Below, piece after piece: positions 47,298 to 58,346 of a stretch of 64,000 bases of DNA. Made by a program: the position numbers and the translations under genes. Each line of letters opens with the position of its first letter. Position 1 is the stretch's first letter. The notes beneath the pieces were generated by a model, which was not told the origin of the DNA, did no database searches, and worked only from the letters and a program-made list of their open reading frames with translations. This DNA comes from Tribonema minus. Its lineage: Eukaryota > Sar > Xanthophyceae > Tribonematales > Tribonemataceae. Location of the stretch: positions 744,001 to 808,000 of the forward strand of contig JAFCMP010000501.1 in assembly GCA_017506865.1 (NCBI GenBank), in the 5' to 3' direction.

Positions 47298-50160
47298 CTA
47301 CAACTCATCCGCCAGCGGGAACGCCTTGTACGCCGCGTTCACGCGCTCGTCCTGCAGCTTGTCATATTGTTGCCGGACCTCTTCGCGCTTGCGCTCCAGC
47401 TCCTTGTCCATGGCCCTCTTGCGCGCCTTGAAGTCCTTCTCCAGTGATTGCAGCGCCTCCTTCCGCTCCTTGGCAACAGCCTTCTTTGCCTCTTCTACTT
47501 TGGCCTGGCGGGAGGCGGCGGCCAGCTGTGCTAGGGTGCGCACGGGCGCCTCCTTTGGCTTGTCATTATCCTGGAGAACATGCAGGGTTAGGGCCGATGA
47601 GAGCGTGGGTCAAGTTAATACGTTGAGACGCCATAGCAGAGATATGTCATTTGATATAGAAGTACATATAAGTATGTAGTCTACAGTATGATTTAATATC
47701 AAACATTTAATGTGCGTTGGCTGACATAAAGCTGCATGCGCATCTTTCCTGCAAACCGACTGTGCATTGTCAAACAAGAGAGTCAGTCGTACGCGTACAT
47801 GGACGCCGCTACCATCCCTTGAGTTGAAAATATTTTAGATATACACATGACGTCTTGTGTCCCATTTACTGGCATTATGATTCTACGCCAGCTACAATGG
47901 CTTCAGCTATTCATATTAGGCATCACCGTTGTCCTGATTTGAGCCAGCGCATAGACAAATGCACATACCTCCAGAAGAATGTGCATGCAGAACCTGGATG
48001 ACTTGCGCTACAAAAGCTGTCAAAATTTCAACAACGATGACCCGACTGCAACGGTCAGACACCTGCTTTGCTGCGTTGTTCAAGGTTGTAAACATCAAGC
48101 CACAACCTTTTGAGACAGCAATCACAGTTGAAGTTCGAAAGTCAACGCCCACCTTTGCAGGCTCCTTGGCCTTGTCAGAGACATCTGCCTTAGCCTTGAC
48201 ATCGCCCCCCTTTGCAGCCGCCTTTTCCTCCTCCTCACGCTTGTCTGCTGCCTTCATTTTGGCCAGCAGGTCCTGCCCCTCTTGCTGCTCCTCAAGTGTC
48301 TCCAGCTCTTCCGAATACTGCAGTGCGATCAGATGGGCAGTTCATGTGTCAACTTCAATGAAGCCGAACAACGCTCACGAACAGCGCAGGCTGCACAATA
48401 CCCATTCATGAACGTCATGATGCACAAAAGCAAATCGTGCAGTGGCGCATGTTGTCACTCTTGGTCTAGCAGCACAGCATGTGTATGCCCAGGGACATGG
48501 CATGCTGGCTGCAGTATACGTGAGTGCATGTGCAAGAGCCAAGCAGTGTGTGTCATCACCAGCAGGATTGCGCCCTACATGGCAAGAAAAGCGACCAGCT
48601 GCAGTGCTCAATCGCCCTTTCCAGGTCAAGCAGTGTGCATTTCAGTGCTGGAATGGTATGATAACTACATACACTCATACATGCATCACTGGATGGCAGC
48701 TGCAAGATGGCTCCCGCCAGTGCAGTCATTTGACGTGCTACGCACAATCAGCAATATACAACTGCCAGATAACCCCGTCGTAGATTCCGCCAAAAAATGC
48801 AACGGTAACTCTTGCTCTCTCTCTCTCTCTCTCTCTCTGCCGAGTATCCTGCTACGTCGCACCTGCTTCACTTTGGGGTTGAACTGTTATTGCTGCATCG
48901 CTGTTTACATCGCACGCCCTGTTCAGCAGAAGCCTTAATCAACACCAAAGGATATTACTACCTGCGGCACAGTTGTCCTATGTGGTTGTACAGCGGCACC
49001 TCCGCATGACATTAAGTGCAACTGTCATCAGTGAAGTAACGACTGCTCACAAGAGCGTACTGGGGGTCTAGGAGGCGGTACACGTGCTGGTGAGCCTATA
49101 ATCAGTACTTAATGGTGCCAGATGCACATACTTAGCCACGCGTTTGCTTCCCGTGTGCAACTAGCAAAAGGACCTGAAGGCGTACAACAGTCAATGCGCA
49201 TTCAACCCTCTTTACTTGACTGAATTGACTCACCGACTCGTGCTTGTCATACCAGAAGTGCATATTGGGCGGCTTCTTGAACCCCTCCTTCAGCAGCGAC
49301 GGCCACCGCGATGGCTTCTCCTGCATCTTCTTGAGCTGCAGAGTGCACCTGCCCACACTCCCCAGCTGCCAGGTAGATGCTTCCGGATCAATGTCACCAA
49401 ACAGCTGCAGGTCCAGCAAGAACTGTTTCCGCCCCGTTGTGGATGCTTTGAGGGTGACCCTGTCGCCCACCATGTCTACGGAGTCAACAGCAACGCCTAA
49501 TGTCGCTGGCGCGTCCACCTTCGCGGCAGTGGAGCAGGAGCAGCAAGTGACAAAGGGGCTGTGAGAGAGATGTGAGGTGAACGATGCGCAAGTGGTGAAC
49601 ATGTTCTGACTTTGCGCAGGCACCCTGAAGGCACCCTGGGGGCTTCACAACGCTTTACTGCCTTCATGCATTGCATTCATTCATGAAGGTGACACACCGG
49701 ACGCATGCAATCCAGGGATGGGGAGTACGCTTCGAGTCAGCCCAGAAGGCTAGCAACACAAATCAGAGGTGCAACTCACCTTGTGAGCAAACTTGACAGA
49801 GATAAAAACTTCATTGCCACTTTGAGCCCACTCGAAAGCTGGGCTCAGCTGCTGCATTGGCTTTGACGCTTCCAGCACCGACTTGAGGGAGTTCAGTTGT
49901 CGGGTGATTGACCGCTGCTCCATTTGAAAGATATGATCCAAGTCCTTGTCCATAGTCACTGCCAGGCGCTTGATGAGTTCTTCACTGCACGCCCACCACC
50001 CGCGCTGCAGCGCCACGCCCAACGACTCTGCTGCCAAGCCACCTTGTGCTGCAAGCACTGCCGTCAGGCAACCCTGGTCATCTGCTGCTTCCAGGGGGGC
50101 TGTGGTACCGCGGCACATGCCCAAGGTCAGGCAAGTCGCCAATAACAGCAGTGCCCGCAT
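47298..50160 (-). CDS. ER-luminal CS-domain (p23/NudC-like) protein
   Basis: Exons 50160-49780, 49518-49234, 48317-48153 and 47570-47298 (TAG) give 367 aa; all junctions are phase 0. Residues 1-18 (MRALLLLATCLTLGMCRG) are a clear signal peptide. A helical region (residues 50-105) with MDKDLDHIFQMEQRSITRQL follows. A CS domain spans about 109-222: FEWAQSGNEVFISVKFAHK, LGVAVDSVDMVGDRVTLKAS, a W-led strand (STWQLGSVGRCTLQLKK), W..LL and FWYDKHES, as in p23/NudC. The rest is a charged coiled coil (KERKEALQSLEKDFKARK) ending FPLADEL. The terminal ADEL resembles KDEL/HDEL retrieval signals and agrees with the signal peptide. The likely role is a secretory-pathway co-chaperone. I know of no characterised ER-luminal CS protein to compare it with. 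Confidence 0.85.
48815..48838 (+). repeat. (CT)n microsatellite in an intron of the CS-domain gene
   Basis: Twelve uninterrupted CT dinucleotides within the intron between the second and third exons. Confidence 0.95.
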
Positions 50161-50709
50161 TGTGACCGGGCTTGCAGGCCTGCACACAACAGCTCCTCCA
50201 AAGTTCCAGAAGTTTTGGGAGACTCGCCAGTTGAAGTTTGGGATGTCGGTGTCGTTGGCGGATAGGTACACACCGTGAAGGAGATGGTGCAAGCGTCGTT
50301 TCGATCTGCAGGTAATACATCAGACACGACTGCAGTGCTGATGTGACTTTGGTCTAGCAGTGACATGTGCAGCACAAAGTGGTGACGCTCTGCCGGAGCA
50401 GCTCAGCTGTTTGCAGTGCTGCATGGGACAATCGGCGCCCTGAAGATGGCACCCGATTGAACGGCTGCCCGCTCACTCAGTATAGTCGAGTCGCACATAG
50501 ATCCTGCTCCCCTGTAGGCGTTCAGCACACCAACAACTCATTTTCACTTCAGAGGGTTCCAATCACCAGCAAGTCGCTACGACACATATTCTGGTCTTGG
50601 GCAGTTGCATTTTCAACAACAGCCCTGTTTGACACGTGGCGCTGACCTACCTGCAATTAACACCGCTTCAATCTGCTGCATGCCGCGTTGATCTGCTGCC
50701 TGCCTGCAG
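50161..50709. promoter_or_regulatory. Divergent interval between the CS-domain gene and hotdog thioesterase
   Basis: Holds the promoter of the minus-strand CS-domain gene and, on the plus strand, the promoter and probably a first exon of the thioesterase gene that I could not define. No recognisable promoter box was seen. Confidence 0.35.
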
Positions 50710-51332
50710 CATTGCCCCTGGCGCTGTGTGCAGCTGCTGGCGCGCTGGTTTTACTAGGTCAACACAAAAGACGAATCGTCCAGGCAGCAGCAGAGCGGGA
50801 GCTGCGGGATGCAGCTGTCAGCACTCTTTCCTCCAAGCAGGCGGGCACATCTGAGCTGCATGATGTCACTGACCTCTTACGCAGATACCCGGAGTATTGG
50901 CGGGATCACGTGCTGCATGACACGCTGAACTATCGCCATGGAGTGCAGTGCCCGGTCGTCAGTCATGACAGCGCAGGTTGCAGGCTGCAGGCGGTGGTGA
51001 GGTTTGGGCAGCAGACACGGGGGCACCCAGATCTTGTGCACGGCGGCATCACGGCACTCACATTTGATAATCTTCAGGGGTGGTGCATGTTTATGGACGG
51101 TCGTACAAATGTGCTCACGGCGTATCTACATGTGGACTTTAAGGCGCCGCTGCCTACGCATACTACGGTATTGGCGGAGGTCAGGATCGATCGGCAGGAG
51201 GGCCGCAAGCTGTTTGCATCGGGCACCATACGCACTCTGGATGGCAGCATCACCTTTGCAACATGCTCCAGCCTCTTCATTATCCCGAGGGATCAGACCG
51301 TATTCCACTCTCCATCACAGCTACAAGCGTGA
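50710..51332 (+). CDS. Hotdog-fold acyl-CoA thioesterase (PaaI/THEM4-like), 5' end unresolved
   Basis: Single recognisable exon ending in TGA at 51332. The frame is open from 50661 but has no usable ATG before the domain, and a TGCAG acceptor at 50709 suggests an upstream exon. The first residues form a hydrophobic segment (LPLALCAAAGALVLLG), a likely membrane anchor, followed by HKRRIVQ. The hotdog domain holds LHDTLNYRHGVQCPVV, VVRFGQQTRGHPDLVHGGITALTFDNLQGW and YLHVDFKAPLPTHTTVLAEV, the HGG..-D arrangement and strand order of the PaaI/THEM4/THEM5 group, which hydrolyse medium- to long-chain acyl-CoAs. Substrate and location are inferred only. A run of synonymous C/G-ending codons supports coding. 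Confidence 0.85.
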
Positions 51333-52482
51333 TGCAGGTGCCGCAGATGTTTCTAGCTAGTTTTTGATTGGCAATAGCATTAAGTGGGTCAAGATACACT
51401 TGTACGGACGGTGGTACTCACGAGTCTCTGTGGCAGGTGTACAAGCATGCCGTGCCTTGTCAGGCGGCTCTGCATTTACTGTTTATGAATCTTGGTGCGT
51501 CACCAGTGGGCAAATCATCGTGCAAACAGACGAATGCAACTGCAACACACATCAAGCTCACGTCACTGCTATTACTGCTGCTTGCAACACAATGCATGCC
51601 TTGTGTGTGCCGCGCAATGCTCAACGTTTTCTACAAAATCACGCGTTGCTGGCCTTTGTACATGGATGCACAATTCAATACGTCTACTAAGTTATGCACT
51701 GTTCTCGTCACAACTGCATTCCACACATTCCATTGACATTGTCAGTTGTTGCCTTCTTTACAAACGCGCATACTCTGAGAGTGTCAGCAGTTGTTTCGAG
51801 TTCTCTGGTACTTCTGAAATATGATAGATTCATGAGACAGCCCGTACCAAAGTATGCTCTCATCAGCATCCTCTGATAAGGTGTCTTGACTTGATAGCCA
51901 CCAAACTTCAACTAAGTTACTACAGGTGCACGTGACGTCAGTGATATACCGCAGGATGAGCATGCATTTCTGTGCTGAACTGCTTGATTGCAGCAGCTCA
52001 GAAACTGTCACATTTCACGACTAGACACCAGTGGTCAACATAAGCATGGCAAATCACCAACGCTGGTAGAAGTGCGGGTCTGGCATGCACCATGTTCACA
52101 CGAAAGCATGCTAAAGCATGGTATCCGCAGCCATCGAAGGTGATGCATGGATGGGCGTATTCTGAAAATTGTCACGGATGATGCCACCATTTACTCACAC
52201 AACTCACAGAACTGTGCGGCAGACTAGCAGCATTGGCAAAGTGCACACCTACGTTGCAATGTCAACTTTTCGATTTAACCAGTGCCATTTAAACAGGAGC
52301 ACTCATGGCAATGCTTCAATATTCCATGTTCCTCATGTGTTCACATCCACATGTCCACATGCTCAGGCTTAATTAACAACATGACCAGACCGCAGCCTTG
52401 CAGGAACATGTTGCCACTCTGCACCTGCCTCAACCACCAGAGTAGACCTACCATCTCAGACTTGCGCGAGTACTTGTCTTTC
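51333..52482. other. Convergent intergenic region between thioesterase and CFAP100
   Basis: Only 3' UTRs are expected here. No repeat or coding segment was recognised. Confidence 0.55.
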
Positions 52483-55400
52483 TCATCTAAGGTGCTTGAG
52501 CTCATCCTCATCCTCATCCCTGGCCTCCTCTTTGGCCTCATGGGTGGTACGTCGCGAGGGGCGTATGCGCTCCATGACCTTGCGCCCCGCCTGGCGCCTG
52601 GGCGCTTGCAGGCTTCGCTCAATGGCCTTGCGGTTGCGCTCCTCTTGCTGGCGCTCCTGGAGAGCCTGCAGTGTGGGGTATGGCGAGCAGTGCGTTTGCA
52701 TGTAGTACACTATCGTGAGGTACGCTGAAGCAACTTCAAGTTCAACATGCAACTGCATGTACAGGTGGACTGCTCAACACAAAGAAGCATCATGAGCGTG
52801 AGGGTACAGTAGTGGCCGAGAGGAAGGCGATGTTCATGGATGTAATGAAAAGGCTCCAAATATAATTACAAGCGTACCTGTATCATGCTTCCGCATTTAC
52901 TGCATAGACGACATCAGCGACAGGTGAAGCGGCGTGTAATCAAGACAGCAATGGTAGTATGAGTGGCTGTATATGCCTCTTTGTCATCTACAGCGGCAGT
53001 GAGCAGCAGCAGCACATCTTATGGCACATGCAGGAGACTACAACAGTGGAGACTGTGAGTGTTTGAGTCATCATATGCAGACCGCAGGGTCAGAAATTGT
53101 GATTCCTGCCTACCCTTAGCCCACACATTGCCTCGGAGTTCATGCTCACAGAGAGCTGCTGATTCTGAGTACAGCCATGCGCGCCTGTCTTGAGCAAGCC
53201 GCTTGTCGGATGCAGGGCCTCATTGTTAAGGCACTTCTAGCTGCCATTACCTGCTGCTCAGCGCGCTTGCGCTCGCGCCTCTTCTTCTCCTTGTCCTTCT
53301 CTGCCTTGACCACATACTCCTCTGGCATCTGGGCGATAGCGCTCAGCAAGTCTTCAAGTCGTGACTCCAGCTCCCCCAGCATGAACAGGGTGGTGGGGTT
53401 TGAGCCAGCTTCAAAGCCGCACCGCTCGTACACTTCGCGGACCTGCGGTAGACAGAGGCAGCAGGGTGCATTAAGGTCACGAGGTAGGGAATGCTTACTG
53501 CAGTGATGGCTACATCAAGTGTACACGGCGTGGCTTTGCATTGAAGTGTACATGTACAAGAGTGTATGCACCGGAGTGTATGTACATTGGATGTATGCGC
53601 GAGTGCAACGAGCACTATATGTTGATGTGCGTTCAATGACGGTCGCTTTGCGGAGGTGGAAGATCGGAAATCCATTTGTGATGTTGTTCCCAGACACATG
53701 TGCCTCAATATATGTTTACTACATGTAATGTGAGTCAGATGCCAATGACCAAATTCTAATCCTTACCCTAGTCACCAATGCTTACCGAAACCCTAGTCTC
53801 AACTCTAAGGAGGTGCCTCATATCATTGTAGTAAATGCATATAGTGAAAGCTGAAACTGATGGTTTTGGTGTTGTGCTACACGATTGTGAAGCTAACGTG
53901 ACACTAATGACTCGGTACACACAGGTTGTCACGCTACAACAGCTAATAGTCATGGTTGGCCGCCGCAATGCGAGGTACCTTTGTCCATGTGTCATGTTCA
54001 AGTGCACCCTCCCCACGTCGTAAGATGACACACACCACACAGTCATGAAACTGAGATGTTCAGCTCACCTTGCCGTGCAGCTGCCTTAGCAACTCCTCCT
54101 GCTGCACGAGCGTGAAGGAATCGCCGGTGGTGGTGGTGTTGGTGGTAGCACACATGCGCTTGCGCAGCTGCTCAGCCTTGGCCCTCTCCTCCTCAATGCT
54201 GCCCACGAGATCACCAATGTTGCTGCGAAGGGCAGCGGTCTTGGTGTCCATTGACCTCTGGGCCTCGCGGAATGTGGCCTTGAGCTCCTCCAGAGCATGC
54301 TCCGTTTCCTGCAACGACACGCGCGGGAGGGGGAGGTAACCCTACATGCGCATGTGGCATTGACGCTTGTGCACATGCCATGACTGGCAATAACATGATT
54401 GAGCTGCATCTATCCAGATCATCTCAGTATTGTGCACCAGCGTTAAAAGTAGTAGGCAACGGACAGGACTGTATCGTGAAGCCGGTACAAACTCACGCCA
54501 GTGTACAGTAGTGAAGACAAACTGTGATACGGCAGAATTAGGTTAGGTAGGGTTAGACTGACACCTGTGTTGGCATGGAATCATCACGGTCCGTGAATCA
54601 CATACTGTGAAGTAATGGAACTGTGCATGGTGCTGAACCTGCTGCTAACAATGGCAATTAGCACGAATTAGATAAGCACATCAAGCAGTACATGTAACAC
54701 TCAAGCTACTCAGCGCTCAATTTTGGCAGGCTACACTGCTGCGCACTCAAAACTTTGTGGAAGGCCGCTTCTGTCGTTTGCGAGCACTTCATTTGAAGAT
54801 GGTCCGTATTCGCAAATACATACAAACAGTCAAAACAGTTTGGCCAAATTCAAGTAGGATCGTCTACTTTGTGGCGTTGAAGTTGTATGCACATTCGCTC
54901 AGAGTCAACGTCCGCATCATTGACCTCAATAGGCCTTGCAGTATTTGCCAGCCAGGCTAACATTCAGATCCTGATGCATGCTGACTTGCCATGTTTACAC
55001 GCATCACCCTAAAATGAGCATTCTGTTCCTTGAAGTGAAGTGGCACATGATCCCAGGTCGGCAACAGGGGCTCTGCATCTGTGCTAAGTCATTTTCCTTA
55101 TGCAGATCATAGCATGCAAAGGCAGCTCACACACCTGCGAGTTCTGAATGAGAAACAAGTTCTGCTCCTCTAGGGCTTGGAAGATGTCCAGCAGCTGCGC
55201 AGGATCGGCAAAGTACATGGGCAGGTCCTCCCCACTGCTGCTATTGGTGTCAGCTTCTGGGACATCCAGGATGGGCGGCGGTGGTGCTGCAGCCATGTCC
55301 AGGGAGGCGCGCTGCGCCTTCTTATTAGTGCTGTTGTCGCCCTTCTTCTTGATGCGGCCCTGCTTATGCATACAGAACGAGGCACGGTAAATCTGTAAGA

Positions 55401-58137
55401 TGCAGATGACGGAATGGTTGAATGGTTGTGACCGTAATGCTGCACATGCATGCATGAAGGTTCGCTTCTTTGGAAGAATTATTACGTCCAATGCAAACAC
55501 AGAGTAGAGGCTCTTTAGTAACCCGGACCCTGTTGCGCGTCACCTGCATCTTCAGTGACTGAGCACTGATGCTGCTTTGGTTAACCATAACCCTAACCCT
55601 AACCCTGCTGTCACCTGCTTGGCAAGTGCCTCTTCCCGGCGTCTCTCCTCCTCAACAGCCTCAAGAGCAGCACGCCTCCTGTCCTCCTCCCATGCTCGCT
55701 TCTTGTTGGCAATGCGCGCAGCACGACGGGCCTCCTGGCGAGCACGTTTCTCTGTAGAGCACACGGGAACAATATGCAGTTGAATGTTACTTACCTGAAG
55801 TATGCGTGCGCATGTGCAATCTTACGTGCCAAACACGAGTTTGCATGTCCTTGACCATTTTTGACAGCGAGTATTTGCACATCAATGGTGCGTATGTCAT
55901 GCGCATCGCAATGAAGGGCATGCATGCCGCCCCACCACTATGACTGCTGTCGCTACCCAATCCCAACCTATCCTCACATTTGGCTGACAATATGTGTAGC
56001 AGGAGATAGATGGCAGAGTACCATAGGTACGTCATGAACATCATGAACATGTGCAAGGCAGTCCATTGGTGCCAGCGTGTCTGGGACTCCCTGATAGCGC
56101 ATGCAGTCCTTCTCGATGTGTCTAGGGTTAGGTTTTGCAACATATGGGTATGTACACTTGAAGTGTATGAGAATAATCAACGTGTACACCATGGACAATA
56201 CCTGAGCGCTGCTGCTCGAACCACTCCGCAGGCGTGAGCATGTCGAGAAACTCTTTGTAGCGCATGCAGTCCTCCAGGGCCTCCCTGTGCTTGGACATGT
56301 CGCTCTGCACCATTTGGATCTGCTGGTTGAGCTTCTTGATCTCCTGCACCTTGTCATTCTTGAGCTTGGTCTCTCGCTCCGCTCGCTTTATCGCCTGTAC
56401 TCAGGGGAATGCAGGGCTGATTGTCAATTACCTGGTGAATTCATGAGCTGTGGGCAGGTGGTTGTCACACCATTTCCTGACAATGAAACGTGTGTTGTCA
56501 TTTGCACAGCTCTTGTCTGACAGACGACAGGGCCTTGCTCTCTTGAAGCGCTACAGTACCTGAAGTATGCGACAATCGTCAAAAGCTTACTGAGGAGTCC
56601 CCCCAGCATCTGTCTGTGGCAAAAGATTCAAGAATACAACTCAATGGAGTTATTAGGTGAGCGTGTACAATGAGGTACTTCCAAGTATAAACTGTAGACT
56701 CTGTCCACAACACACCACTGCAGAGGGCCAGCTGCAGACGTGCATGCACAATGTACTTCATATAGGCCCTCACATTTGTTGCTCACAGATATCTTCAATA
56801 GTGGACTTGCCATCACTTGCCTTGCCCGTTCATTCATATACACATGGCTTGCACTCACCTCGTGCGCCTTCTTGTCGTTTTCCTTGAGAAACGTGTCAAA
56901 ACGCAGCGCATCCTCCTCAAGCATCTGCTCACTCTTCTTGAGGGCCTCCTCCTTCATTGTAGCCTGTGAGAACAACATAAAGTCAAAACTACAGTTACAT
57001 GGCAGCTACGGGCTAGCCTGAAGATCGTGGCCGCGTCATGCAACTCAATCCAGCATGCCGTGCCATGGCTGGAAAACTACCACACTACACACCCGCAGAC
57101 AGGTGATGCAACTAAATGCTACACATAGGGGCACAAAGCAATCAAACATTTGGCTCTCATGTGTTGCACTCCCAGGCAGTCAGTAGGTGCCGATGAGATC
57201 ATCCAGATTGAATGCAGAGGATGCTTGGCAGAATATGAACTAGTGTGGCAGATATAATGACGAGTCAATGACAAGGTGTTCGCGGCATGAGCACCCACAA
57301 ACACCGTAAAAAAGCTAGCTGCTTAACCTGTGCACAATGCGCACGGTCGACTCGGGCATTACCATTCATGCACAATCAAATGGTAAGAGATGGACCCACG
57401 CACAAGCCACACATGCTGGAGCTTGCATCCTATTAATTTGCAGGTAGCATGCAATTTTGGTTCGGTCGGCCTGCTGAACGCGCCTCGGCAGGAATGAACT
57501 TAGATATCTTGCACATTTTGTCATGCGTGTTGTCTCGTGAGGATGCAAACTCTTCTGAGCCCTTCTGCAGTCGTGTTTGTCGCTCTTTGCTACTTGCGGG
57601 CTCTATTGGCAATTCATACTTTTCATCAATAGTGCACGAAACGCCTCGTGGCTGTTGTGATAATAAACTTGAAGTAGGTTTTTGAGAGGAGCTCACCTTC
57701 TCCTCAAGCTTTCGTATCTCCTCTCTCTTAGTGTCCAGGCTCATCTGCACCAGAAACATCTCCCTCTTCTTGGCTATCAAGTCAGCCATACTCTCCTTGT
57801 CCTGCACCTGTCGCCTCTGCTTGAACAAGCCCGAAGCAGCATGTGGAGGTGCTGCTTTGCCGCTGGCAGCACTATTGGCGCCCACGATGCCAGTCCCTGC
57901 CTCCCGGAGCATGGCTCCTAGCTTGCGGCTAGTTGTGACATTGGTGGTCAGCCCCTTCTCCCATATCTTCTGGCTCTTGCGCAACTCTCGCTGCTCCAGG
58001 CGCTCTTTCTTCTCCTCGTCTCTGAGGCGGAAGACCTCTTCGTCACTAGGCAGTGTGAAGGGGTTGCGCTGTTGTGATGGGTCCTGCAGCATATCATCGA
58101 TAGCATCTGCTGGCTGCACATCTGATGCAGCCGCCAT
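52483..58137 (-). CDS. CFAP100: CFAP100 / MIA1, axonemal inner-dynein regulatory coiled coil
   Basis: Eight minus-strand exons: 58137-57697, 56963-56859, 56394-56202, 55751-55615, 55392-55135, 54308-54069, 53442-53251 and 52665-52483 (TGA), 582 aa, phases consistent. CFAP100 (FAP100/MIA1 in Chlamydomonas) pairs with CFAP73 in the MIA complex at the base of inner dynein arm f and tunes ciliary beating. Diagnostic stretches, in order: NPFTLPSDEEVFRLRDEEKK; MADLIAKKREMFLVQMSLD; EEALKKSEQMLEEDALRFDT then FLKENDKKAHE (the DUF4200 core); MRYKEFLDMLTPAEWF; MYFADPAQLLDIFQALEEQN then LFLIQN; ETEHALEEL; REVYERCGFE. The C-terminus is basic then acidic. The ATG at 58137 is preferred over an upstream GTG in the same frame. 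The gene is divergent from the TTLL glycylase. Confidence 0.95.
55582..55606 (+). repeat. Interstitial telomere-like tract in a CFAP100 intron
   Basis: AACCATAACCCTAACCCTAA followed by CCCT: about three CCCTAA units lying within 10 bp of the donor-side end of the exon at 55615. Confidence 0.9.
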
Positions 58138-58346
58138 GGTGCCCGGAGCCACAGCTTGACTGTACGCTTCACCTTCTCTCCGGAAGTTGTAACGCCTGCA
58201 CGCCTTACGTGGGGTTCAGAAACTTCACAACAACGGATCAACTTTTGCGAGCCTCGGCCACAAGTGTGCCAGATATACTGACAGCATTCGTCGCGCCAGT
58301 AGTATCTCAAGTAGCACCATCTGCTGCCTCATTGGCAAAGTAGGTG
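58138..58346. promoter_or_regulatory. Shared 209-bp divergent promoter region of two ciliary genes
   Basis: Start codons of CFAP100 (58137, -) and the TTLL3/8 glycylase (58347, +) flank 209 bp. Joint activation during cilium assembly is a natural expectation. I could not identify an X-box-like palindrome with confidence. Confidence 0.5.
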
